Shown: piece after piece, positions 52,996-61,137 of the stretch | Numbering within the stretch: position 1 is the stretch's first letter | Layout: every line of letters starts with the position of its first letter | Source: Candidatus Villigracilis adiacens | GTDB taxonomy: Bacteria; Chloroflexota; Anaerolineae; Anaerolineales; Villigracilaceae | Direction: 5' to 3' | NCBI GenBank assembly: GCA_016703605.1 | Contig: JADJBU010000004.1 | Coordinates: 185,829 to 249,828 of the forward strand | DNA: 64,000 bases | Position numbers and translations under genes: made by a program | The notes under the pieces: model-generated | Databases searched by the model: none | Seen by the model: only the letters and a program-made list of their open reading frames with translations | What the model was told of the DNA's origin: nothing

Positions 52996-54137
52996 AGGAT
53001 CGCGATCTCCGGCGCGGAGGGGCGGTTATCTACGCGGGCGATTTCGTCGAAGCCGTCTTCCCAGGCGGCGAGGTAGATGTCGCTTTCGTAGGCGATGGGT
53101 CGGTAGGTTTTGACGATGGAATGGAAGCGGCTGTCTTTGGTCAAGCCGAGCAGGAAGTAATCGTAGCGGAGGCGGGCGGCTTCATCGTGAACGGCGCGTA
53201 ACAAGGCGGCGAAGATTTGCGGGTCGTCATCGTCCACGGCGAGGAAGCAGGCGAAGCATTGGTTGAGGCGTGTGCCGGGTTCGGGCAGCGGGGTGAAGAG
53301 ACTTATGATTTTGCGATATCGCGCCATATTGCCACTGTATCCGCGCACAACAGTTTGCTTGACGGCTTGTTGATCCCACAACGCCAGGCAGCCGTGGATG
53401 CGGGATCCGCTTTGGGCGAGGAAAAAGTTTGAAATGGAAAGACCAGGCGTGAGCGGGGAAAGAAGCGTCTCTCCCGTCCAGTGCGGGGCAAGTTGGCGGC
53501 GCATCCCGTTGCGGTGGAGACAATCTACGATGGCAGGAATCGAATCCGCTGTAGCGCGGGTGATTTTTATTTGCTCTTCGCCCGAAGCAATGCTGAGATT
53601 GCTTCGCCGCCAAAGAGCGGCGGCTCGCAATGACGGGAATGTCCGGGCGGGGTGAATGGCATACGTATACATGTGTGTGTGGCGATGCAGACGCGGGTAA
53701 TGCGGCAGTTTTGAATCAAGCAAACGTTGGGCGGGGTTGTTATCGGAAACGATGCTCATGAGATAGAACTTTGCACGTCCGTCTTTGTGCTGTTCGCGCT
53801 GACCTTCCCAGCCCTTGCCGAGAAAACGCGCAAGCGCCAACCCATGCTGGTATTTCGAGTCGACGCGCAAGCCGCTGAAGTAGCCGACATCTTTGATTTC
53901 GCCGTTGACATAGAGCGGGCGCGCGGAGCGGTCGCCGATGCCGACGAGTTGATTTGTTTTCGTGTCGCGCACGACGAGTGTTTCATGAAACGCGCCTTCG
54001 ATGGCGGAGGCGAGGAAGTAGTCCGGTTCGCGCTCCAACGACAATGAGATCGAACCCGCAAACGGATTCTCGCGCAGCAGGCGGCGCAGTTCGGGGTCGT
54101 CATGTTGCGTGGCGAGTTCGTAATGGTGGGCGGGCAT
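52992..54137 (-). CDS. GNAT-like protein with repeat-derived insert
   Basis: 381 aa, two GNAT-like halves: VGIGDRSARPLYVNGEIKDVGYFSGLRV in the first and KQTVVRGYSGNMARYRKI in the second. Plausible acyltransferase of the operon, not assigned to a family. Between about residues 166 and 184 the phrase SLRAAALWRRSNLSIASGE is encoded by a common bacterial interspersed repeat (53583-53640) that has inserted in frame. Lies 1 bp after the desaturase gene. Confidence 0.7.
   Translation of the reverse strand: MPAHHYELATQHDDPELRRLLRENPFAGSISLSLEREPDYFLASAIEGAFHETLVVRDTKTNQLVGIGDRSARPLYVNGEIKDVGYFSGLRVDSKYQHGLALARFLGKGWEGQREQHKDGRAKFYLMSIVSDNNPAQRLLDSKLPHYPRLHRHTHMYTYAIHPARTFPSLRAAALWRRSNLSIASGEEQIKITRATADSIPAIVDCLHRNGMRRQLAPHWTGETLLSPLTPGLSISNFFLAQSGSRIHGCLALWDQQAVKQTVVRGYSGNMARYRKIISLFTPLPEPGTRLNQCFACFLAVDDDDPQIFAALLRAVHDEAARLRYDYFLLGLTKDSRFHSIVKTYRPIAYESDIYLAAWEDGFDEIARVDNRPSAPEIAIL
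53583..53640. repeat. Interspersed repeat inside the GNAT-like gene
   Basis: CGAAGCAAT (53583-53591) pairs with ATTGCTTCG (53598-53606), followed by GCCGC...GCGGC and CTCGCAATGACGGG, a widely dispersed kind of bacterial repeat. Read in frame by the host gene. Confidence 0.7.
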
Positions 54138-54138
54138 A

Positions 54139-55119
54139 TCACCAGCCGATGATCTCGGTATAGCCGATGGGTTTGTCTTCGAGTTTGAGGCTCAGGCGGA
54201 TGAAATCGCGCAGGAAGCCGAGGTAGGAATCAGAGAAGAGCGCGTAGGGTAACTGCTGCCAGGTGACTTCGTAGACTTTCTTGAGGTGATAGCTGGGGAC
54301 TTCGGGGAAGAGATGATGTTCGAGGTGATAGTTCTGGTTGATGAAGCAGAATGAAACCAGCGGACTGGCATGAACGGAACGGCTGGCAAGCAAGGGGTCG
54401 CTGGCGTCGGTCAGCGCGTGCTGGGCAAGCCCCCACAAGCCGATCAAAAACCCGGTGACAAAGGTGGGGATCAGCCAGGCGAGCAGCAGAACCATGAATG
54501 GAATGCGGGAAAAAATGGCGAGGTAGAATGCGAACATCCCGGCAAATTCAAGCAGGATGCGGCGGCGCTGGCGGGCTGTGGCATGGCGGTAGCCAAGAAC
54601 CGGGATGAGAAAGACGTAGATCAGCGGGGCGATCAGGACGCGCCCATAATAAAGAAGCATCAAACCCAGTTTGGTTTTGGCGTATAAACGGTATTCGTCC
54701 GGGTCGCCCTGCCCGCCAAGATAGCGATGATGCCGCAGGTGCAGGATGACCGCGCCGGTCAGGGACATGAAGAGGGGCAGGCAAAATAGAAAGGAGACGA
54801 GATCGTTCAGTAATTTATTTTTGAACAAGACGCTGTGCATCCCTTCGTGGACTTCAAGGAAGAAGACGAAGAATGCCAGTCCGCACAGGAAGATGCCGAG
54901 AGCCATCAGCGGCAGTTTCAGCCAAAGGGTGGAAAGCGAAACGGCAAACAAGGTCAATGCCGCGCCGCCCAGCCAGGCGAAAAGGAAGGTGACGATCTCG
55001 AACAGGCGTAAACGCACGTCCTCTTTGCGGAAGGAGGCGAACTCGTCCTTGTGCCCGCTCATCAACTTTCGTTTGAGGGGCAGGTATTCGGGGGGAAGGG
55101 TGGCGGGCGGGAGGGACAT
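54139..55119 (-). CDS. Membrane fatty acid desaturase
   Basis: 326 aa integral membrane di-iron enzyme with about four to six helices. His boxes: HEGMH (91-95), HLRHH (127-131) and HLEHH (265-269). It acts on acyl chains or a similar lipid; beta-carotene hydroxylase-like activity cannot be excluded. 28 bp after radical SAM gene B and one base before the GNAT-like gene, so it belongs to the operon. This is the strongest hint that the pathway product is lipidic. Confidence 0.9.
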   Translation of the reverse strand: MSLPPATLPPEYLPLKRKLMSGHKDEFASFRKEDVRLRLFEIVTFLFAWLGGAALTLFAVSLSTLWLKLPLMALGIFLCGLAFFVFFLEVHEGMHSVLFKNKLLNDLVSFLFCLPLFMSLTGAVILHLRHHRYLGGQGDPDEYRLYAKTKLGLMLLYYGRVLIAPLIYVFLIPVLGYRHATARQRRRILLEFAGMFAFYLAIFSRIPFMVLLLAWLIPTFVTGFLIGLWGLAQHALTDASDPLLASRSVHASPLVSFCFINQNYHLEHHLFPEVPSYHLKKVYEVTWQQLPYALFSDSYLGFLRDFIRLSLKLEDKPIGYTEIIGW

Positions 55120-55147
55120 GAGAGATCAACTCAACCTGAAGGTTGCG

Positions 55148-56524
55148 TTACCAGTTTATCGGTTCGCCTCGTTCGCGGACTTTGAGCAGGCTGCCCGTGA
55201 AGGACTGGTCGCCCAGCGGATAGAAGTCGCGCTGGCGCACTTCGCGGTGGAACATGGCATTGATGCCGTAATAGTGAAACCACATCGAAAGGCTGGAGCG
55301 GTTGACGGGATCAAGGCTGCGCTTCCAGATATTGCTCCAACTGTAGAAATCGGCGCGGGCTTGCACGCATCCGCGCTGGACTTGTTCGGGAGTCATGTGC
55401 GCAGGCTGGAAGGGCAGCATGTTGTAGGAGTAGCGGTCGTCGAGCCACCATTGGTCGTAGAGCAGGCGTCCTTCGCTTTCGAGGCGTTTGTAAAGCGGCG
55501 TGGCGGGGAAGGGCGTGAGATGGTTGAAGGCGGCGATATAGAAGTTGTGCCGCAGGGCAAAATCCGCCGTCTCTTTGAAACTGGATTGCGTGTCGTCATC
55601 GTAGCCGAAGACGAAGGTGATGTAGAGCAGGATGTTGAATTTGCGCAAGTTGGCAAGCGCCTTTTCGTAGCCGCCCTTCATGGTGTTGAAGCCCTTGTTC
55701 ATCTTCTTGAGGTTGTCGGGGTTGAGCGACTCGAAGCCGATCAGCACGCCCTGGCATCCGCTCTCCTTGATGAGATGCAGGAATTCCTCGTCGTGCGCGG
55801 CGTTGACGCTTGCCTGGCTGACCCAGCGGATCTTCAACTTCTTCAATTCCTTGAAGAACTCCTTTGCCTGCGCCATGTTCGAGGTGATGTTATCGTCCAC
55901 GAAGAAGATGAGTGGCTTGTCGCGCAGTCCTTCGAGCTCGGTCAGGATGTCATCGGCGGGGCGGCGGTTTTGCGTGTGATTGAAGACGGTCTGAATCGCG
56001 CAAAAATCGCAGACGAAGTGACATCCGCGCCCGGCTTCGACCAGCCCGACGGGTAGGTAATTTTTCCCCGCGAAGATGGAACGGTCGGGGCGCAGGCGGG
56101 CAAGCGAGGGACGCGAGTCGGCGCGGTAATACGGCTTGAGCGTTTTCCGCTCCGCATCTTTGAGGACGGTCTCCCAAAGCGTCTCAGCTTCGCCGACGAC
56201 AACTGAATCGGCGTATTGAGAAACCTCTTCGGGACAGAGTGAGGCGTGAAATCCGCCCATGACGACGGGCACGCCGCGTTTGCGGTATTCGCTGGCGATC
56301 TGGTAGGCGCGTTTGGCGGTGTAAGTCTCCACGCCGATGCCGACCAGGTCTGTCGGCTCATCGAAGGGGATGCGCTCCATGCGGTCGTCGTAGAATTTGA
56401 CCTCCACCTCGGGCGGGGTCAAGCCTGCGATGGCGGCGGCAGGCAGCGGCTCCATTTGCCAGAGGCGGATGTAGGGTTGGTCTACGCGGCGTCCGATGCA
56501 GGGATGAACGAGAGTCAGGCGCAT
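55148..56524 (-). CDS. B12-binding-type radical SAM protein B
   Basis: 458 aa, N-terminal B12-binding-like domain, cluster Cys C168, C172, C175 (GRGCHFVCDFC), FFVDDNITSNMAQAKEFF and a long tail with PFQPAHMTPEQVQRGCVQAR. Overlaps gene A by 10 bp. Family members of this type include methylases and ring-forming or ring-contracting enzymes (HpnP, BchE, GrsA); chemistry here is not determined. Confidence 0.9.
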   Translation of the reverse strand: MRLTLVHPCIGRRVDQPYIRLWQMEPLPAAAIAGLTPPEVEVKFYDDRMERIPFDEPTDLVGIGVETYTAKRAYQIASEYRKRGVPVVMGGFHASLCPEEVSQYADSVVVGEAETLWETVLKDAERKTLKPYYRADSRPSLARLRPDRSIFAGKNYLPVGLVEAGRGCHFVCDFCAIQTVFNHTQNRRPADDILTELEGLRDKPLIFFVDDNITSNMAQAKEFFKELKKLKIRWVSQASVNAAHDEEFLHLIKESGCQGVLIGFESLNPDNLKKMNKGFNTMKGGYEKALANLRKFNILLYITFVFGYDDDTQSSFKETADFALRHNFYIAAFNHLTPFPATPLYKRLESEGRLLYDQWWLDDRYSYNMLPFQPAHMTPEQVQRGCVQARADFYSWSNIWKRSLDPVNRSSLSMWFHYYGINAMFHREVRQRDFYPLGDQSFTGSLLKVRERGEPINW

Positions 56525-57930
56525 GGGGCGTTATCCTCTTTATCCACCATCGGCAGCGCCATTTCCAGCGCGGGGTCGGGCGTGAAGACCGGGCTGACGG
56601 CTTTCTCGTCGAGTTGACCGATGATCCAATCGCAATTGTAGAAATCCTTGAGGTGCTGGGAGTAGAAGCGGTAGCCCATGTTGGCAACCCACCAGACGGG
56701 CGTCTGGATGCGCGACTTGAGATAGCGCGCCGCCATGGAGGAGTAGGAGTAAGTGTGTTTCCAGGCTTTTTCGTGACCTTCGTATAATTCGGCAGGGGTC
56801 ATCAGCCTGGGCTGGAAGACGACATGCTGGGCGTCGTACAACTCCCAGTTTTTGGTAAAGATGCGCCCCTCGGCGTCGAGCCGTTTGTACAAGCCGGTAT
56901 TTGGGAACGGCGTAACGATGGCAAAGCGCGGCAGGTCGATACCCGCGTCAATGGCGAATTTGGCGGTCTGCATGAAAACGTCAGTGGTGTCGTGGTCGAG
57001 ACCGAAAGTAAAGCAAGCCATGAGCGTGATGCCGTGCTTGTGGAGTTTCTGGGTTAATTCCTTGTACTTGTCGGGCGAGTTAAATCCCTTTTTGGTCTGG
57101 CGCAGGTTGGCGGGCGAGATGGATTCGAATCCCATCAGCAGGCCGGTGCAGCCACTGCGGGCGGCGAGGGATAAAAGCGCATCATCCTTACCGAGGAGCG
57201 TGGTGGACAGCCCGAACCAATTCACCCTGAGGGGGATCATCGCCTCGAACAGACGGGCGGCGTATTCCTTGTCCGAGATGAGGTTCAGGTCGATGAAGAT
57301 GATCTTGCGCCCCCAATGCTGCTTGATGTCGGCGATCACATCTTCGACAGGTTTGAAGTAGGGATGAATGCCCCACGCAGCCGGCGCGACGCAGAACTCG
57401 CAACTGTGAACGCAGGAACGCGTCGCTTCGAAGACGTGCGTGGTGAGGTAATGCTGTTTCTTCATCATCCCGCGCTTGGGGAAGGGACGGTTCGCCAGGC
57501 TCAAATCGGGAGCCATAACATAACGGGATTGCATCTGTCCGTTGGCGAAATCGCGCAGGAGTTGGGGCCAGGTGTCTTCGGCGTAGCCAACGACAATGGA
57601 GTCGGCGTGGGGCTGGGCGTCATCCGGCATCAGCGTAATGTGAGGTCCGCCGAGCACGACGGGAATCCCCCGTCCACGAAAATGAGCCGCGAGTTCGTAC
57701 GCCCGCATGGACGAACCGGTGATGACGGTCATGCCGATCAGGTCGGTTTGCAGGTTCAAGTCCACGTCTTCGATGCCTTCGTCGAATATCTCCACCGTGG
57801 CGTTGAGTTCGGGCGGGACGTAGGCGGCAAGCGTGGATAATGTTAGCGGGGCATAGCGCAGGTTCTTTTTGAAAATTCCCCCGCGATGGCGATACAGCGG
57901 TCCTTTCGGCGAAATGAGCGTGATCTTCAT
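56515..57930 (-). CDS. B12-binding-type radical SAM protein A
   Basis: 471 aa from ATG 57930, with AGGAGG 8 nt upstream; first gene of the operon. Most diverged of the five: YDDR/EPIP block is replaced by FDEGIEDVDL, and the Cys triad is C173, C177, C180 (RSCVHSCEFC). FIDLNLISDKEYAARLF follows instead of FVDDN. An extended C-terminus (QHLKDFYNCDWIIGQ...) may indicate a distinct substrate. Confidence 0.9.
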   Translation of the reverse strand: MKITLISPKGPLYRHRGGIFKKNLRYAPLTLSTLAAYVPPELNATVEIFDEGIEDVDLNLQTDLIGMTVITGSSMRAYELAAHFRGRGIPVVLGGPHITLMPDDAQPHADSIVVGYAEDTWPQLLRDFANGQMQSRYVMAPDLSLANRPFPKRGMMKKQHYLTTHVFEATRSCVHSCEFCVAPAAWGIHPYFKPVEDVIADIKQHWGRKIIFIDLNLISDKEYAARLFEAMIPLRVNWFGLSTTLLGKDDALLSLAARSGCTGLLMGFESISPANLRQTKKGFNSPDKYKELTQKLHKHGITLMACFTFGLDHDTTDVFMQTAKFAIDAGIDLPRFAIVTPFPNTGLYKRLDAEGRIFTKNWELYDAQHVVFQPRLMTPAELYEGHEKAWKHTYSYSSMAARYLKSRIQTPVWWVANMGYRFYSQHLKDFYNCDWIIGQLDEKAVSPVFTPDPALEMALPMVDKEDNAPCA

Positions 57931-58062
57931 ATGAGCAGCCTCCTGTTTCGATAACACCGCAACTCCCCGCCGCTTCCTGCGAGGTTTGGATTTTCACAAT
58001 ATTATGACATAACTTGACGAAAAACTACCAAAAACTGCCATGTTTGTAACGATTTCATTTCC

Positions 58063-58115
58063 CTAATCTCCCCCACCACCGCGGACACGTTCCTCACGAC
58101 CTCATCATTCCCAGA
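58063..58115 (-). pseudogene. DUF559 C-terminal fragment
   Basis: Minus strand reads GNDEVVRNVSAVVGEIREM, matching the C-terminus of the complete DUF559 protein at 63442-63810. Only about 20 codons remain. Confidence 0.7.
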
Positions 58116-58164
58116 GAGCAAGGATGGATGAATGATGAATGCTGAAGGGTGAATTTTTACCCCA

Positions 58165-58350
58165 TTAGCAAAGAAACGCCCATCGCCGAGTCTCCCCTGA
58201 AGGGGAGAAGCCAAAACCTCCTCCCCCCCAAGTCTTGACTTGGAAAACCGTCTCGACCATCAACCGACCAGCCCCCTTCCCGTTTGGGAAGGGCGGGGGG
58301 ATAGGTCGCATTCCCTCCCCTGCCTCTTCCCTCCCCCGTTTGGATTTGAC
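58165..58350. repeat. Long dispersed repeat, copy 1
   Basis: CCCATCGCCGAGTCTCCCC...GAAAACCGTC...CCATCAACCGACCAGCCCCC...CCCCCGTTTGGATTTGAC. Its middle is shared with the repeat at 63837-64000 and its end with 61116-61136 and 62638-62661. Confidence 0.7.
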
Positions 58351-58382
58351 AAATTGATATGCAACACAGAACAGATGTCCGC

Positions 58383-58388
58383 TATAAT
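58383..58388 (+). promoter_or_regulatory. -10 box TATAAT, 6 nt before ATG (leaderless)
   Basis: TATAAT, CGAAGC, ATG 58395, no ribosome site; drives the MntA/HepT pair. Confidence 0.6.
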
Positions 58389-58394
58389 CGAAGC

Positions 58395-58685
58395 ATGGAA
58401 ATCGAAAAACTTCTCCGAACCCAAAAGGAACAAATACTAGCCATTGCGCGCAAAAATGGGGCGTATGATGTGCGTGTGTTTGGGTCGGTGGCTCGCGGTG
58501 AAGCGCGTGCTGATAGTGATATTGATTTCCTGGTGAAACTCGAAGCGGGGCGCAGTTTACTAGACCTGGCGCGTTTGCTCCGTGAATTACAGACTTTGCT
58601 CGGCATGCCAGTGGACGTGGTCACAGAAGCAGGGTTGCGCCCGCGGATTCGCCCGCAGGTGTTGAAGGACGCGCGTCCTCTATGA
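58395..58685 (+). CDS. MntA-like nucleotidyltransferase antitoxin
   Basis: 96 aa. GSVARGEARADSDIDFLV holds GSxARG and DxD motifs; minimal nucleotidyltransferase that AMPylates HepT in known MntA/HepT systems. ATG 58395 placed by the adjacent -10 box. Overlaps the HepT gene by 4 bp (ATGA), so antitoxin is made first. Confidence 0.9.
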   Translation: MEIEKLLRTQKEQILAIARKNGAYDVRVFGSVARGEARADSDIDFLVKLEAGRSLLDLARLLRELQTLLGMPVDVVTEAGLRPRIRPQVLKDARPL

Positions 58686-59020
58686 GAAGTGAACGCGAAC
58701 GCTTGCTCGATATCCTTGAAGCCATCGAACGCATAGAAAAATATGCGGCAGAGGGCAAAGCCGCCTTTGAAGCGGACGAACTCATCCAAAACTGGATGGT
58801 CAATCATATTTCAGTCATTGGCGAAGCCTGTCGTTCTTTACCTGCCGAGTTTCAAGCGAGCCATGCAAACGTTCCTTGGGCGGACATTATCGGCATGAGA
58901 AATATCCTTGTTCACCATTACTTTGGCATTGACGAAGACGCGGTCTGGTCAGTGATTGAGAAGGATATCCCTGAATTGAAATTCAATATTGAAGCGATTT
59001 TGAAAACCCTGGACGAATAA
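58682..59020 (+). CDS. HepT-like HEPN RNase toxin (DUF86)
   Basis: 112 aa. HEPN toxin with R-x4-H-x-Y core (MRNILVHHYFGID), the RNase and AMPylation site in HepT; DUF86 family. Part of the overlap pair with the upstream MntA-like gene. An intact module. Confidence 0.9.
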   Translation: MRSERERLLDILEAIERIEKYAAEGKAAFEADELIQNWMVNHISVIGEACRSLPAEFQASHANVPWADIIGMRNILVHHYFGIDEDAVWSVIEKDIPELKFNIEAILKTLDE

Positions 59021-59064
59021 AGCCAGGGTTTTTCTTTTGAATTTAATGGCAATGGAAAACTCCT

Positions 59065-59256
59065 TCACAAAAATTGCGTTGAGATTATTTCCCTGATCTT
59101 CCCCACCACCGCGGACAGACTCTTCACGACCTCATCATTCCCGAATCTGACAATCCTCAGCCCCAATGCGGACAACGCCTTCTCCCGCCGTTCATCTTCC
59201 TCTTTCTGCAAATCGTGGACATCGCCATCCACTTCAATAACCAGCCCCGCCTGTTG
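59065..59256 (-). pseudogene. DUF559 gene remnant, N-terminus lost
   Basis: Minus strand keeps about 58 C-terminal codons (LVIEVDGDVHDLQKEEDERRE...) of the protein encoded at 63442-63810. The N-terminal half is missing and unrelated sequence follows upstream. Confidence 0.75.
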
Positions 59257-59316
59257 GAATTGACACATTGATTCCATATTGCCCACGATTAAAAACTGGT
59301 ATAGAATGTACAATGT

Positions 59317-59709
59317 ATGACAACGACTACTTACCCAGTTAGAGTAACACGATTACAACGACCTGAAACTGTGCCAGCGGGATTAAAAGTTTCAGTGGGC
59401 AAGTCGTTGCGTCCTGCCATTCTAAAGATTGTCTCCGAACTCAAACCTGAAAAAGTCATTCTGTTTGGTTCCTATGCCTATGGAACGCCCAATCCGCATA
59501 GCGACGTGGACTTACTGGTCGTTATGAAAACCAGATCGTCGCTAAAAGATAGGAGCTGGGCGGTGTCACGTTTACTGATCCCCCGTCCATTCCCTGTGGA
59601 CATTCTTGTCAAAACCCCTAAAGAGGTGGAAAAGGCGCTCGCATCGGGAGATTTCTTCATCAAGGAAATCCTGACGCGCGGCAAGGTACTATATGACCGA
59701 AACAACTGA
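59317..59709 (+). CDS. Nucleotidyltransferase of a second MNT/HEPN pair
   Basis: 130 aa with ILFGSYAYGTPNPHSDVDLLV (positions about 49-69 hold GSYAYG and DVDL). It has an N-terminal extension of about 45 residues that the first MntA lacks. Overlaps the next gene by 17 bp. Probable antitoxin; the substrate is inferred by family. Confidence 0.85.
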   Translation: MTTTTYPVRVTRLQRPETVPAGLKVSVGKSLRPAILKIVSELKPEKVILFGSYAYGTPNPHSDVDLLVVMKTRSSLKDRSWAVSRLLIPRPFPVDILVKTPKEVEKALASGDFFIKEILTRGKVLYDRNN

Positions 59710-60076
59710 CCCACTTGCATGGGCAGCTCACGCGGAAGAAGATTTCACCCTGGCACGCGCCGCGCTGAAACGAAAACAACCGCTTGCCTTTGGCGCGTGT
59801 TTCCATGCCCAGCAATGCGCTGAAAAATACATCAAGGCGTTGCTGATTTCAAAAGGCGCTGACTTTCCCAAGACTCATGACCTCCTGATGTTGAGTAATC
59901 TCTGTTCCACCAACGGAATATTTCTTGAAATTGACCCAAAGCATCTGAACACACTCACCGATTACGCCGTCCGCACACGTTACCCAGGCAATGACCCCAC
60001 CGCAGAAGACGCAAAGGAAGCTATAGAACTGGCGAAAATGGTTCGTTCCTTTGCAAGAAAATTTCTTGGGCTGTAA
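59693..60076 (+). CDS. HEPN-domain protein of the second pair
   Basis: 127 aa, pfam05168-type HEPN: LARAALKRKQPLAFGACFHAQQ and CAEKYIKALLISKG, DYAVRTRYPGND near the end. It belongs with the nucleotidyltransferase gene it overlaps. The catalytic R-x4-6-H of HepT is not obvious, so RNase activity is uncertain. Confidence 0.82.
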   Translation: MTETTDPLAWAAHAEEDFTLARAALKRKQPLAFGACFHAQQCAEKYIKALLISKGADFPKTHDLLMLSNLCSTNGIFLEIDPKHLNTLTDYAVRTRYPGNDPTAEDAKEAIELAKMVRSFARKFLGL

Positions 60077-60089
60077 AACCAGTATAACC

Positions 60090-60972
60090 ATGTACTACCG
60101 AAGAAAAATCCTCCTTGCCTTGATCGAAGTTTTTGGCGGCAGTCTCCCAAGCACGGACTGCGAGAAACTTCTATTTAACTTCTGCCAGCAGACAGGCAAG
60201 AATCACTACGACTTTTTCCCCTACAAATTCGGACCTTTTAGTTTCCTCTCGTATTACGACAAACGAAGAATGATTGATTTAGTCTTCTCAAAACAGCGGA
60301 CGATTTCCAACTCGGCACCAAGCATTCCTACCTAAAAGAACTCACCCCAGCGGACAAAACCGCCCTGTTGAAATTCAAATCTCAAATTGGCGATTTACGC
60401 GGTGACAAACTCGTCAAGAAAATCTATCGAGACTTCCCCCAATACACATCTCGAAGCAAAATCGCGGGCAGACATGGCGCCCGTGGCGCCATCAATCAAC
60501 TTCAATTCGCATGGAACACGGACACCAAGCCCGCCGTATTTTCCATCGGCTACGAAGGCTTGACCATTGACTCCTTCCTGAACAAACTCATCGCCAATAA
60601 CATCACCGTCGTCGTGGATGTTCGCAACAACCCGCAATCCATGAAATATGGATTTTCCAAGAAGAGTTTCAAGCAATATATTGAAAGCGCAGGGATGAAA
60701 TATATTCACACCCCCGAACTTGGAATTCCATCCACCATGCGCAAGGGACTTGGCGAAAGCGTTTCGCACAAGACCTTATTCAAGGCATACGAAAGCAAAC
60801 TTTTGCCAAACAGGAATCTGAAATCAAACAATTGATTGACCTGACCAATCAAAACGAGCGGATTGCATTGGTTTGTTTTGAAGCCGACCATAACTTTTGC
60901 CATCGCCACACCTTGACCAAGCATTTGCAACAGAATAAATCTTTCAAGCAAGCCGTCATTCACTTGTCGTAA
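60090..60972 (+). pseudogene. DUF488 gene with two frameshifts
   Basis: Three reading segments cover one DUF488-like protein: MYYRRKILLALIEVFG (from 60090), then TADDFQLGTKHSYLKEL to PAVFSIGYEGLTIDSFL (60296-60795), then EIKQLIDLTNQNERIAL and CFEADHNFCHRHTL to the stop at 60970-60972. Apparent 1-nt losses lie near 60278-60284 and 60796-60802. Either real decay or assembly error; both sites fall in short base runs. Confidence 0.75.
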
Positions 60973-60984
60973 ATCCAAAAGAGG

Positions 60985-61137
60985 GGAAAAAGCCCATCGT
61001 CGAGTCTCCCCCAAATCCGACGATTCAAACTCTCAATTTGTGTCCCAAAATCTGCCTTGTCGTATTTGGGGGAGATGTCCAACAGACAGAGGGGGTTCTT
61101 TTCCACCCCTGCCGCTTCCCTCCCCGTTTGGATTTAC
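60985..61137. repeat. Long dispersed repeat, copy 2
   Basis: Inverted arms TCTCCCCCAAATCCGAC (61005-61021) and GTCGTATTTGGGGGAGA (61059-61075), one mismatch, then CCCCGTTTGGATTTA at the end. Partner of 62445-62665. Confidence 0.75.

Larger units (their letters stand above)
57931..58394. other. Gap between radical SAM operon and MntA/HepT
   Basis: 464 bp without a gene. It holds the operon leader (57931-58010, no B12 riboswitch motif seen), a 50-bp decayed end of a DUF559 gene (58063-58115), a long repeat (58165-58350) and the mntA promoter. Confidence 0.7.

Noticed and set aside
43306..57930. RiPP precursor peptide within the operon
   Set aside because: Genes overlap almost everywhere; the 81-bp and 28-bp gaps contain no short open frame with a ribosome site.
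57931..58010. Cobalamin riboswitch upstream of the radical SAM operon
   Set aside because: No B12-box-like sequence was seen in the short leader.
59257..59313. Real gene start for the DUF559 remnant at 59313
   Set aside because: The first residues do not match the complete protein and probably come from unrelated DNA; it is treated as a pseudogene.
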